Below, in pieces: positions 45,434 through 57,232 of a stretch of DNA of 64,000 nt. Made by a program: the position numbers and the translations under genes. The notes under the pieces were generated by a model, which saw only the letters and a list, made by a program, of their open reading frames with translations, had not been told where the DNA came from and did not search any database. Position 1 is the first letter of the stretch; the number at the start of each line of letters is the position of its first letter. Source of the DNA: Xylaria sp. FL1777 (taxonomy: Eukaryota; Ascomycota; Sordariomycetes; Xylariales; Xylariaceae); contig MU400532.1 in the NCBI GenBank assembly GCA_022578965.1, positions 124,001 to 188,000 on the forward strand, written 5' to 3'.

Positions 45434-46123
45434 CTACGTCTTCAGAGGATAGAGGCATTCATCAACATGCGGCCCGATTCTACGGATTGCCTGCTGCTGA
45501 GTGGATTAGTACGACAACGGCTGACTAACCATTCGATAGACGGATCTCCAATCATCCCAACCGGTAACCTGCAGCTGATGTGCTCGTGAGTGTCGAACCA
45601 TGTGCAACTTTCTGTATTGAGATGACACCTCGCCCAATTGCCTCACGGTAGCGAGGCAGTTGAGCATTGCCTCACCGAGAGCGGCTGGTGTGGTAGCGCC
45701 GATCTGGGATCTCGAACCTGCGATTTGTAGTCGCACGTCTTGATCCGATAACGCAAAGGAGAGTGTGAACTGCGTAATGTTGTCGCCGAGAGATTGGGTC
45801 TACGTGTAATTGGTGGGTTGCATGGGTTGCATGTCGCTAGGCAGTTCATTGCCGCCAAACTCGGATTGGTGCGTCTCATGACCGTTGCATCTAGAACTTG
45901 TGCCAGTCAGTTAAATAGATGCAGTCAGTAGATTCGGTGCCATCATATGAAGGTTGTGAGACACCAATGTAAAGAGCGCCGTTCCGGCCCGGCCTTGGCC
46001 TTTCATCCTCAACACAACAGCCAATAAATCCAGACTACGTCCTATTTCTGATTGGGGAGAAGATACTATAGCGGCATTGAGGTACACCCGCATGCCGGTG
46101 ATTCCGAGGCCGACAGCTTCCAT
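45434..46123 (-). CDS. Doubtful small gene, hypothetical helical protein (or relic)
   Basis: A possible three-exon model is 46123-45965, 45799-45530 and 45490-45434, encoding about 161 aa. Exon 1 starts MEAVGLGITGMRVYLNAA; exon 2 reads TQSLGDNITQFTLSFALSDQDVRLQ and continues as an amphipathic, protein-like stretch to WDDWRSVYRM; exon 3 is AIRRIGPHVDECLYPLKT. Intron 2 has GTTAGT, TACTAAT and CAGCAG signals but is only 39 nt. Without the first splice, exons 1 and 2 lie in the same frame separated by two stop codons, which also fits a pseudogene. The beginning vaguely resembles helical N-terminal domains of fungal STAND-type proteins. I cannot name a family. Confidence 0.3.
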
Positions 46124-49100
46124 CTCCTACTTGCTTCGTTCTCAATATTGTACTTGTTAGCGGCTGCCGGCGTGGATGTCGTGCAGGTAGGTAGTTGAAG
46201 TTGTACAGGGAGGAAGACGACAGCTACATATACATGTAGCTGCAGTTTGGTACTTCTGTGTAAGTTCCAAGGTTGGTTGCCAGATACGGCGGGAAAGGAT
46301 CAACTGGTGAACCAGATCGAGCTTAGATCAGTCCAATATTGGATTAGATTCCGATTGATTGGCATCTAATTGGCATCGGCTTTCACTGCACGTCCGCTTT
46401 CAGAAATGGCTTATCTGCGGTTGATCGGCTTGATAACCCCGTAGCTTGCCGAGAGAAGTAAAGTCTAACTCCAAGTTTAGTTACCTCATGACCAATGGAG
46501 AGCTGTTTTTAGTATACCTACATACAAAGTAACGAGTCTTCCCGGCTAAGTATTTGGTATTTCAATTTTCACAGCTTACGCATCGCATTCCTGCACGCAC
46601 TTTGCATCGACTAACAATGTGTGGCGACAACACCTTTTCGAGAATATGTGCGCCACCATCTCTTATGTGCAGGAGTATCGTATGTGGAATACTTAGGAGG
46701 GCATCGCAAACCTGCAGGCCATGAGAATTTTTCCTGTGAGACTACAACACCTATAGTAGATGTCCATGTTCCGAGTTCCGGATTCTGGCCGTAGGCGTAA
46801 GGCGGTGAGGCATCTGAGCAGCATTGGTTTCAATTCTTCGATTATACAAACCCGCCTCCTCGGCCTGAGAAAGGTGCCAAGCTGTCGCCAAGCTTTTACG
46901 GATGTTTGTATAACAGGAAGGGTGTGCCAGACCAGCGGATCAACTTCAAGAAAACGAGGGGCTGTATCACGAATGGGCCGTGTATAGTACCCATCGAAGC
47001 GGGTCAAAAGGTGAGTTTGCGCAGCTGATCTAGTGAACATCGGGGTTGATAACCGCAGATAGCGCGCTTCTACTGTACTTTGCGAGCTACTACGAGTGAC
47101 GACAACTTTCGCGAGTGGGTGGCGAGCATGAAGCTAACAATCGAGCAAGAGAGGTATGATTGTCCACTGGTGCCGGTAGATGGGCTGGTAGATGGGACTG
47201 GCAGATGGGGTCTGTTCGTGAACCACTTTTCGCTCCGTCATTCTGTGTAACTCGTCACTGATCCTGTCGGCACCATCTACATGGTGGTAAGAAGCCAGCC
47301 TCGACAGCTCGACACTTCAACCCAGTCAGAATTCTCGTACCCTGGTAAGCCGCTACTTCTGGATCGCGGTCTGTTCTTATCGCAATCCTAAATAGCTGCA
47401 CGGCTCGGTCGTAATAGTCGTGCTAGGATAATGCCTAGAGAATTCATCGATGGAGGAGTGTTTCTCATGTCGTGCTACACTCCCCGTCGCCGTTATATCT
47501 CTTGCAGTGCTAGAACGTTGCCATTTTAAGGAAGCCGGCAGTGGTCTAGCCCAGCTGAACCAATGAGACTGGCATGCCAGGGATCACAGCAGGTCTTGGC
47601 TCGCGTTATCTCCTAGTTCCATTGGAGGTGTGCAGATGCTACATGTCCACCGCTCTTCATTTTTTTGCTTTTCAACTCCAAGACGGTATCGTGAGATTTC
47701 TGGATGCCGCCAAGGTGAGCTGCAGTCTTTTTTCCTGGGGAGAATTAATCCTAACTGCAGAAGGCTGTTGTTGTATATGGCACGAAGAGGGCTTCCCGTC
47801 TCCTTATTGTCTCTTAGTTGTGTTTTTGATAAATGAAAGAAAATATGTTAAGCATCTTAAAAGCGCTGCTAGCTCTGAGACGGGATGTAGTTTATCCTTT
47901 TGCCATAGCATGAATTTAGTCGGCTATACTTACAGTACAGTAAGTACATCATGCAATGGATGCGAAGCTGTGCCAACAGATGGAAACGGGAGGTTTTTGC
48001 GTGGTTAGATCTGGTGGTCAGCAGCCAATGTCATCCAATCGAGCGGTGTGCACCGAATTGCAACCCTCTATGTTGCTCTCCGGATGATACGCAGGCTCGT
48101 CTTAATGCAATGCACGGCTCGCATTTGTGGAGAATTTACTCCAAGAGATGCCAAACATGTTCACTATGTTCCATATGAGTCTGGGTGCCAAAACCACACA
48201 AATTAGCCCCCTTTCAAGATTTCCCAAGGGTCCTCAGGGGCGTCCGAGGGGTTGGCAAAACAGATGGGAAATGGCGAAAAGCGCGTGTATCAATTATAAA
48301 TTGTTGTATGCTACTTTCTTACCGTCAGGGTGGGAATCATGAGGAGATCCCTCTTCCTTCGAAACGGACCACCTGCCTTGTTTCCCTCCTCCTGTACATA
48401 TAGCACTACTGCGTAAAGCAGCCACTACTACTACTAGGTAGTGTGGGAACGTGGGGTAGGCCATCATTACCATATCGGTAAGAGACGACGGTCGTGGGAA
48501 CGGGGGCGGTGTAGTTTGGGACCTGTTTGTCGGTGTCGTGTGTTGTGTGTTGTGTGTCGAGGAATGGCAATCGCACATCGCAGCATCTCTTCACGATTAG
48601 CGGCCACGGAACTATAAACGGACAAAAATTCTGAAACATGAGCGACAAGACAGATGGTAAATGGCGGGGTATTTCCTCTGGGTTGAGGGGCTCCATGGAT
48701 GCGTAATGTACATATAGTTAGATAATCTCCAGAGCGATGCAGTCACTAATCTACGCAGTAGTATAGTGCACGCTACGCTAGACAGGGGTGAGTAGTCTAC
48801 TTACACTAGGATCTGCCCAGAATAGCAAGGATGTTTTTATTCGCTAGAGGTAGCAAGGCTTCCCAATCAATCATTTACAATGGGCAATGTCCGCCAACAC
48901 AGACTGTGGGGTTATGACGAAATCGCAATATCGTCGAATTCGCGGGTTGGGTGAGTCGACGGTAAGAAGGGTCCTGCGCCGCGCTAGATCTGACGTTGTA
49001 GGTGTTGTATGAAGATCTTTTGCCCAATATTCGATGAGGATCCCGAATAGTATCCGAGGCTTTGTCCAAGGCTCTCATCTGCAGCGGGTGGTGTAGATGT

Positions 49101-51179
49101 CGAATTCGAGGAAAATCAACATTGCTAGTGCTAAAGAATGTTGATGGGATAATAATACACATAAGGCCAGATGCGATGACACTTGTAACACGCCTCAGCG
49201 ATGATGTGCTTGCTGACTTAAGTTAGTAAGTACGTACTAGTAGTGTAGCTATTCCATGTAGCTGTGTAATACGTCGTAAGAGAATGGTATTATGCGCCAT
49301 GAGAATTACACTGATTGGCCGGACTAGTAGACTTTATGAGAGTTGACAACTATAAGCGGACGACGCTTAAGTCCGTTTCGCAAGTCTAAGTACCAACCAG
49401 TTATGAACACTGTAATTGGGCAGCGAGACTCTACAGATAAGTATAACCACTATCTATGATCTGGCTGGATAGTATACCAGATATGCTATATGAGCAGAAG
49501 ACGTTATGTTCCACGCACGGACACCTGACATTTGACCATGGTATTCTACGTGGATAGTGTACGCAGTAGTTCGTCAAGGTGACAGGGTTCAAGGTGATTC
49601 GTTGCTGGTTGGAGGCAATGGACCCTTATTCCCTAGGGTACTGCCTGGGGTTCCTAGTGTACACTAGAAGGGGTTTCCTGGTCAAAGATTGCATGGAGCG
49701 GGCTGGAAGGCTGTGGCTTATAGTAGGTACACCGCAGTACCTAGTAGCGTCATTCGACAAGGGCGATGCCTATATACCGGTAGCCAGCACTAGGTATACG
49801 TAGGTACTGTATGGTAATTTTAATTTGACCACTCAGCGAAGCGCACCGGGCACCGTGATGGAGCTGTAATATCCGGTCCGGCCTACACTACAATTCTGAC
49901 GATGGTTCCGCTACCCATCTAGTCTTACACGTGTAGGCGAGTAAACAAAACAAACACAAAAGTGTATGACGGGTAAGAATATCTAGGTCAGACATGTCAC
50001 GACGGGTCCAAAATGTGAGCGGTGAAGAACCGGGGAGTTGTCACGGGACTAGAACTGAGGAGACACATGATCATCAGAGCATCTGCCCACCTATACAGTA
50101 ATTACCAGAGTGATGGGCATACACGATTTGCGCACTTTACACGTACGGTTTAGTTTTGAATGTGGTCGGCGCTAGCGGCTCATGAAACCTCCTTGACAAC
50201 CCGAAGCCCGTGGGTTATAAGTCATGTTTTTGTGTGGCCTATCTACATGTTTGCTTCACTACTGCGTAGATGGGAGAGCATGGAATGCGCTGATTCAAGC
50301 GAGGTATGAAGTTGCTAGGATCGTCGAAGACCGGGCGGTTTCAACGGTGGGCGTGCCAAAACCGACACCCGGAAAAGACCGCGAAGACATCAGGCCTTCG
50401 AAACAAACACAAACCAAAACGAAAACGAAAAAGCCCCGGAAGTTTAAAGCTGTGCCATGTGGTTTCCGGTAGAATGCTTCACAGTCACGTAATAAACTCA
50501 CTTGGAATAGTGCCGGTTTTCCGGCATGAGGAATGGCGGGCCTGAGGGGTCAGTATATGCCACAATGGAATTGTTGTTGGCCGCGGCTGTGCTATGTGAG
50601 CGGGAGGATGTATCTTGGACGACGTCAACACGATACACCGGTACACGTACCGATATATCCAAGCAGGACGATATTCGAATAGCTAGGCGCCCTATTCTTC
50701 TGGAATATATGCGTACGTACCGCAACACAAATAGACGTCGGTAGTGTAAGTATGTATGAGATGCATATCGGTCTATTTTGACATGCCGGCGGATACCTGA
50801 TGCAATATGGTGAATGGCGAATGCAGGTTACCACGGTACTCAGTAAGGATGTACTGCGTACACCTGATGCAGCGGGACAGCACGCAATAATTGGCTGGAG
50901 TGCAGCTGATCAGCTTGAGTGGCTGTTCGATTGGTTGGTCAGGGAACCTTGGCGGCAATGCCATCTGACGCTTTGCCGCCAATCTGTTACTCCAAGGAAC
51001 CATGGCGGCCTCCATTTATATGTACAGTAGGCAATGCGTAGTGTGCTGCTGCAGTATAGCGTGTTGCTAGTTGTAGGTATCTCGATATCTATTTCTATCA
51101 GTCACGATGAACAATGTCCATAAAAGGGAATATTGTTACTGAGTGTTATATCAATCATTTATAGAGGTATATTTCTTAG

Positions 51180-52140
51180 CACTAGGTAGCGCTCTCAGCC
51201 AAACTACAAACTACCTATCTACACTAAGGCACTTGTGTACTGGTACTCACAGTGTAATACACAGTGTACGCTATGCGACCTAAGTAGGTACTGCGTACCT
51301 ACACCAAGCTCGATCAAAAAGGGTACTCCCAGTTACCTATGATTTACTGTATCGCATCTCGCTTGACTTTACTTACGCATAGGTAGCTGGAACCCCACTA
51401 AATTTTGAAATTGCTAACCTTGGATAGGAGATTCAGCAACCATTGAGATGCTTCAACTGGTCGCTCGATGTACCCCTATGACAAAGCTGAAAGAACATAC
51501 GGAGAATAACTATTTAGCTGAGCATAGGATGTGTATCCGTCTACAAAAACTACGAGGTACTTAGTGAGGTGGTATATCTCTCACTCTGTGCACTAAGTCA
51601 TGTTGGAGATCTGATTTGTACCTCGCGCCGTCCTTATCTCTTCCTTCCGTGGCTCAGGTGACCGAGACGGACCCAACTAAAATAAACTAGGCCACTGTTA
51701 ATCTCTTAGTGTGTGACTACTGCCAGTAACCATGACCTACCGTATCTGTGGTATTCCCTGTCCTACAACTACAATTGCACTGTGAACCCTGCACGTCAAG
51801 ATTTGACCCCTATATACCTACATCTTTCCAGAGGTATGTGGTGCATGGAGCAAGCAGGCGGGCAGTACACTATCCAAGGCCAGAACTACGTACTTAAGTA
51901 GGTACATGTACGCTGGGGCAGTATTCCATGCCGCTGTACGCAGTACGCATGCGCCACTGCACACCACCTACCGTATCGTACCTCAGTAGGTACATATGCG
52001 TACAGTCCAGTCTGGGTACTTGTCTAAGTAGGTAGGTACTTACAGGCGATGTCCCCTGTAAACGCCCTACCCAGGTGGTATACAGGTATACATGTACGCT
52101 ACGCACCCTACCTAGTGTGTCTAGCGTCCCTACACTACGC
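51180..52140. repeat. Cluster of TACCTA/TAGGTA dispersed motif
   Basis: TAGGTA or TACCTA occurs many times here. Examples are GTAGGTACTGCGTACCTAC near 51284-51302, AGTAGGTACATGTACGC at 51896-51912, AGTAGGTACATATGCG at 51985-52000 and AAGTAGGTAGGTACTT near 52026-52041. The units are not in register, so it is a motif cluster and not a tandem array. Confidence 0.6.
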
Positions 52141-52649
52141 TACGCCTCGCTCGATGCACGTCGGATTAGTCGCACCCACACCCTCTCCACGGTGCTGATC
52201 TAACCATATCCTTGATCATATTCCTCTTCATCCTGACCCTTTCGAGCTTGGCATCACTTTTCTGTCTTCGCAGGGTGGACCCCACACTGAAGTCCCATTC
52301 ACCTACCTACACTAGCACCAGAGGCTGCGACTTTGCCAGGACCCCAGCCTGTTTGGTATAACTGAAGCCGGGTCGCGGCCTAAGTCCTGCAAATATCCTG
52401 TCCCTCCGGCCTACTACCACCTTTTCCCAGGTTCACACGCTTCCGCTCCATCACCACGTCGTCGTGGGTGCCGTGCGATACGTCGAGGTTTGGGGATAGC
52501 CTCGTCTTCGCTCCCTTCTTCGCTCCCTCCGCCATCCTCCTCTCGCTCCACGCTCGCTTGTGTGCTTCTGAGCCCTTGTCGAGTCTTCCTCGTCCGTGTC
52601 CGTCTCGATCTCGAGGAGCAGAGTACATCGAGTTTCGGGGCTCACGAAG

Positions 52650-53192
52650 GTATGTTTCTTCCGATATTACTTCTCATTCCTGTCCCCCTCGCGTGGCGAC
52701 CATCTCTACAATATTGCTAGGTAGCTTTTCGGTTCTCTTCCTCGGCTGCTATGCCCTTGCCTGTGTTGTTACTGCTATTTATTTCCCCGATGTTGTGAAT
52801 CATGTGTGTGCCCATTGATTGCGTTGCTCTGCCACCATACTTTGTCTTGTTCGAGCGTGTGTATATGATTGCTTCTACGTGATCAATATGTCTGCAGGCT
52901 TGCACGAGGGGTTTTATTCTCCTCATTCGCTACCAATTCACCCTACTTCTGAGCAGCTTAACTCGAACCGTTTGATGTAACTGAGTCGCCCGGTTTGGGG
53001 TGCTGACTACTGCGAGTCATGATCTGCCCATATCCCATCTCTCGCGTGTTTCAAAGCCGCATATCACTTTGTTTCCTCACATCCAGACCTTCTAGTGGCC
53101 TTGCTGCCAATTCGATCGAACAGCGATAGAACATCTAGAACTGTTTCAATCATGGTTGCTAGTGATCGACGCTAACATATCGTCTCTTGTAG
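52650..53192 (+). other. Probable 5' UTR intron of the LRR gene
   Basis: The donor AAG/GTATGT is at 52649-52655. The acceptor CTCTTGTAG ends at 53192, preceded by a GCTAAC branch-site match at 53171-53176. The 543-bp length is large for this window. Splicing is inferred from signals only. Confidence 0.45.
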
Positions 53193-53335
53193 TGTCGGCG
53201 AGTCCCCGGTCGATCCGTCAGAAACCTAGGAAGATACTGGGTATAATTGTCGAAGCACATCCTCCAAAACGCTCTCAGGAGCCTTCTGGTCTCGATCAAT
53301 TTCCCGGTTAAAGGTCCTAACTCTGTCAACCTCCC

Positions 53336-53347
53336 ATGTATACATAG
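53336..53347 (+). promoter_or_regulatory. Three-codon upstream ORF before the LRR gene
   Basis: ATG-TAT-ACA-TAG ends 9 nt before the main ATG at 53357. Such a minimal uORF so close to the start could reduce initiation or force leaky scanning. This applies only if transcription starts upstream of it. Confidence 0.5.
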
Positions 53348-53356
53348 CGTGGAAAG

Positions 53357-55970
53357 ATGGATTCTGAAGACGGGGAGCTGTTTGTTAAGGTATGGCTTGG
53401 AAAGTTTTGGCCTTGCCTCGGGGCGAAGAGCTAATAATGTCTTCTAGCAACTGGCCACTTTTGTGCGCACGCACGAGAAGGCGCTGGCCAACGCTTTACA
53501 AATGCGAAGACAGCCTCGACATGGACCTAGTCAAAGTGTCTCTACTATCCAAACCTCGCAGTCCACAACCTCCCTTCCTCTCCCCGAACGTCCCTCGACA
53601 TCGGCGTCAACATCCAGTGCTTTAGCCAGTGCCTTATCTCTCGGGTCGCTGAGCTTCGCATCCCATAGTCCCAAATCGACTAAACTCGCTCTTACCCCTC
53701 ATCACCTCTTCTATCTACTATCTCGATTTGAAGATTTAGGCATCAATGTAGGTCCGATGAAAGTGCGCCTAGAAAATTTACATGATAGCACTACTTCGGC
53801 CAACTACGTTTCCTTTTTGAGTCCATCTCAACGCACCAGAAGTCGAGGGTCCGATGCGGTCTCGATAAGGTCGGTTTCAAGCATCCGGAGCGTCATGTCT
53901 GGTATGTCTGCTTTGTGGAACAGCTTCAGTATCGGGTCGAGCATAGCCGCCGCTCGTAACGAAAAGCAGAAGGCAGCCATTCAGGCTGATCTAAAATATC
54001 TTTACTCCGCGTTCACCAAGATACCGTGCTTGCGACTTGCGCCAGACTGGCGCGCAAAATTGATCCGTGGGTATGAGGAGTTTCCGTTTGACTCAGCTGT
54101 TCCTCTCTACGTCTTCAAAAACCTTCAAGCGCTTGAGATCAGCGGCATCGATTTCCGGCAATTTTTTGGGTGGGATCGGTTAGCTGAGCAGATCCGCTCT
54201 TTAACTCTTAAAAATGCAGGTATTGAGGATCCGGCTGATATACTAATCGATATTGTCCTGGATGACATGGATAAGAGACGCCGTCGTTCGGCGAAAGCGC
54301 AGACCACACCTACTGGTGCATATGCTCATGCGTCTAGTCCGAAGCGGAGTCCCACAGACTCAGAGTTGCATCGGCCTAGCCTGGCCTCTACTGCCCCTAG
54401 GCGCAGGAATACAGTTGCCGACCTGAGTATAGGCTCCGTTGGAAATGAATCGGCTGAGAGCCTGTCGCCAGATGGCAGTCGCCGCGCATCAGTTGCTCGT
54501 GGCGAAGTCGAAGAGCCAGGGTCTCCTCATCAGTCTACGCGGCCGAGAAGCCACTCTCCTAAGCGTCCGGCGAGTTCCCGTCATCATTCTACAAATACGA
54601 GAGGATTGCACAAGGTTAAACGTTCTGGATCTGGCAGCTCCCATTCCAGTTTATCTGATTCATGGCATAACCCGAGAAATAGTGCTTCAAATTTGCTTGC
54701 TATGGGCATTTTACCTTCCTCGAAATGGCGATTCTTGAAGCACCTCAGTTTAGCGGACAATTCATTGACCGTTGTGCCAGCTGCAAGCTTAGTACCTCTA
54801 GCTAATACTCTCAATTCTTTGGACCTCTCCACGAACCTTTTCACCCAGATACCTGATAGTTTGGCCACATTGACTGCTCTCCGAGCACTCAATCTCTCGC
54901 ATTGTATGATTGATTCCTTGCATTCGCTCCTGCGAAACCCACTACCCGCTATCAGCGCCCTGAACCTACGGTGTAATCGTCTTTCGTCAATTGCTGGGAT
55001 TGAAAAGCTTTATCCCTTAGAACGGTTGGATCTTCGAGATAATCGCCTGACAGACCCTATGGAACTGGCTCGGCTCACTGGGATACCCGATATTCGCGAG
55101 ATTTGGGTCGAGGGAAATCCCTTTACACGAACTCACCGGGACTACCGCATCATAATTTTCAACCTCTTCCGTGAGACTCCCGGGTTTACGGAGGATATCA
55201 TTATAGACGCATCGGGCCCAACATCGGCAGAGAGAAAGTACCTCGTAGACCGGGTTGCCATCCCAGCTGCGGTTCCAGTTGTAAAGCCCACAGTCCCTGA
55301 ATTACCCGTGGTCGATGTGAGCAAACCAACTATCATTTATGATGGCCCAAGACAACCAGCCGTATTACGCAAAGAGCGACCAGCTCGGCCTACGCCTAAG
55401 GCAGTCACGAGTGAAATAAACACATCGTCCACGCGGAGACGACGTACGCCAAAACGCCGTATTGTTGATCTCGCAATTAATGAGCGTCCTGCTGCTATGA
55501 ACCCCCCGCAACCTACCATGGCAGAGGTTCCATCGGAAACCAATACCATACCTACTAACTCACAAACTAATTATCGCATATCCCAACCTCCTGAAAAGCA
55601 AGAATCAGCCGCCACGCCAGTAGGGGAATTGACTTCATCCACCATACTCAGCCCACGTGGGATGCCGCGCATCGACACTAACTGTGTTCCGAAGACTAAC
55701 CCGCCATCTACTACGCTGGAACCACGGCACCCTTGGGGTGACTTGGACGATTGGAATGCCGGTGGAGAAATGTACAGGCAAAAGATCGAAGCATTGCGAG
55801 ATAAAGTTGGCAATGGCTATCTTAGCGTTCTGGACGAAGAGAATTGGGACGCTTCTCGTCCAGCTTTTATGACCACTGAGTTTGGTCCGGCTTCGCCGAT
55901 TCATCCAGGCCCCGGGACACCACGAATGCCTACTACCCCAGCTATTCATAGTGCCGGTACCTTGGTCTGA
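53357..55970 (+). CDS. Large leucine-rich-repeat protein, conserved fungal type
   Basis: Two exons, 53357-53389 and 53448-55970, with a 58-bp intron, give 851 aa. Exon 1 (MDSEDGELFVK) joins QLATFVRTHEKALANALQ, a helical N-terminal block that looks conserved. A Ser-rich linker and a globular region follow (about 170-280: YLYSAFTKIPCLRLAPDW...YEEFPFDSAVPLYVFKNLQALEISG), then a basic, Ser/Arg-rich disordered stretch (about 285-430). LRRs lie at about 440-570 (LKHLSLADNSLT, LNSLDLSTNLFTQIPDSL, LRALNLSHC, ISALNLRCNRLSSI, LERLDLRDNRLT). They end in an LRR-cap-like WVEGNPFTRTHRDYRIIIFNLF. The C-terminus is Pro/Thr-rich. LRRs act as protein-binding scaffolds; the partner and location are unknown. No RAM-pathway Sog2 domain was seen. 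Confidence 0.87.
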
Positions 55971-57193
55971 CCATAGGTTGCGATTGTAGTGGCACCTAGT
56001 GTCTTTTCTGCTTTTTGGCGAAGTCATTCGGAATTTAGCCTGTCTCTCTGTGGACTTGGGCATTCTCTGGCGTTGCATTAAATTCTCATCGTGTTTGATT
56101 ACTTATTGGAGCATAGCGTTTGGCGTTACCGGATGGGTTGGTATCGTCTTATTATGTGATCACATCCTTATGAACAAGGGGTGTGATCTGTATGTTGGAC
56201 ATCGTCCAAGGCGGATGTGCCGAACGACCCCTAGCACCATCGAAGAAAACGAACAAGTTTCCCATTCACCCAGAAAGGTCGCTTTTTGAGAGTGGCTTGA
56301 TACCCCTACAACGACCTAGAAGAAACTAGTTGAAAGGAGTGTGTCAAAATAACTTGGGCCTATGGGACTGTTTCCAGCTCCTAGGCTCTTGTTCAGATGT
56401 CTGTATAGGTGTTGTCTAGATTTTGATCGAATGTTGTTTTATGAGATTCCCCTCGGCGGTATTTGTGTTATTTGGCTTTCTCGGATCCCGGATGCACTGT
56501 CAGTTTCGGTCTACGGCACACGATGATATGAGGGATGTGAGGGATGGTGGCGCTCTTTTGCATTTACACAGGGCCAGGTGTTCTGGTGGACTAAGAGTAG
56601 AGACAACCACTCCCTAACGGAGATGATGGTAATCAAAAAAGGATCACATACTCCATTCATATAGATATCCCTGGCTCCATCCCTCTGTGAAGAACACATG
56701 TTGTTGTGAGTGACATTGAACCTATAATCCAACATAGCATTATGCACTTTAGATCATCATCCATAAGTATATCCATCTGTCGTTATGCAGTCGAGACACT
56801 ATCAGAACGTAGTAATTATACTAGTGGTAATGAGTAGCTTCATGGATTGTTTTGTAGATGCATGTCTCTATGAGGATAGGGTCATTGTCGAATGAGATAA
56901 GTATTTGCCAAGTTACGTGGAACCAATTTTATAACTCCAAGCGGTGGGTTTCAAAGGCCTGTAAGCTGCTTAACCAAGAGACATGGTAGACTCGTGTATG
57001 TCCCCCCCCACCCCCTTTTCCTTTTTTTTTAATGAGAAGTAGCTGGCAGGACTAGGAGATGTTCGGTTCTTGGAGTCAAGAATATGTACCTGAGTAAGTA
57101 AGGGACAGTATATAGAGTGAGTACCTTGGTAAGGTAGGTACGTGGGCTTAATTAACATCCAGGTTTCGTGCGTTGGACGGGAGACATGTAGAA

Positions 57194-57232
<39 letters not shown>

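Larger units (their letters stand above)
46124..53356. other. Long gene-poor stretch and LRR-gene promoter
   Basis: About 7.2 kb without a convincing protein gene. Several open frames of 60-144 codons lack motifs and splice context. The interval 51180-52140 is dense in TACCTA/TAGGTA words, including a repeated AGTAGGTACAT motif. A pyrimidine-rich tract (52503-52590) probably marks the transcription start area of the LRR gene, whose 5' UTR intron and uORF are listed separately. Confidence 0.5.

Noticed and set aside
45141..45458. A 105-codon minus-strand frame overlapping the end of the doubtful gene
   Set aside because: Out of frame with the preferred terminal exon and without a clear motif; at most one of the two can be coding.
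45690..45770. tRNA-like sequence on the minus strand (CTACAAA loop followed by GGTTCGAGATCC)
   Set aside because: The anticodon-arm and T-loop resemblance is not backed by a T-stem, D-arm or acceptor stem. The sequence also reads as protein in the proposed exon.
46693..47040. An ATG-started 115-codon minus-strand frame (…LVWHTLPVIQTSVKAWRQLG…)
   Set aside because: Somewhat protein-like and near the doubtful 45.4-46.1 kb gene, but no homology, splice signals or extension could be found. Possibly a relic; not called.
47574..48008. An ATG-started 144-codon open frame in the gene desert
   Set aside because: Cys-rich without pattern, no signal peptide or domain, and no continuation through plausible introns.
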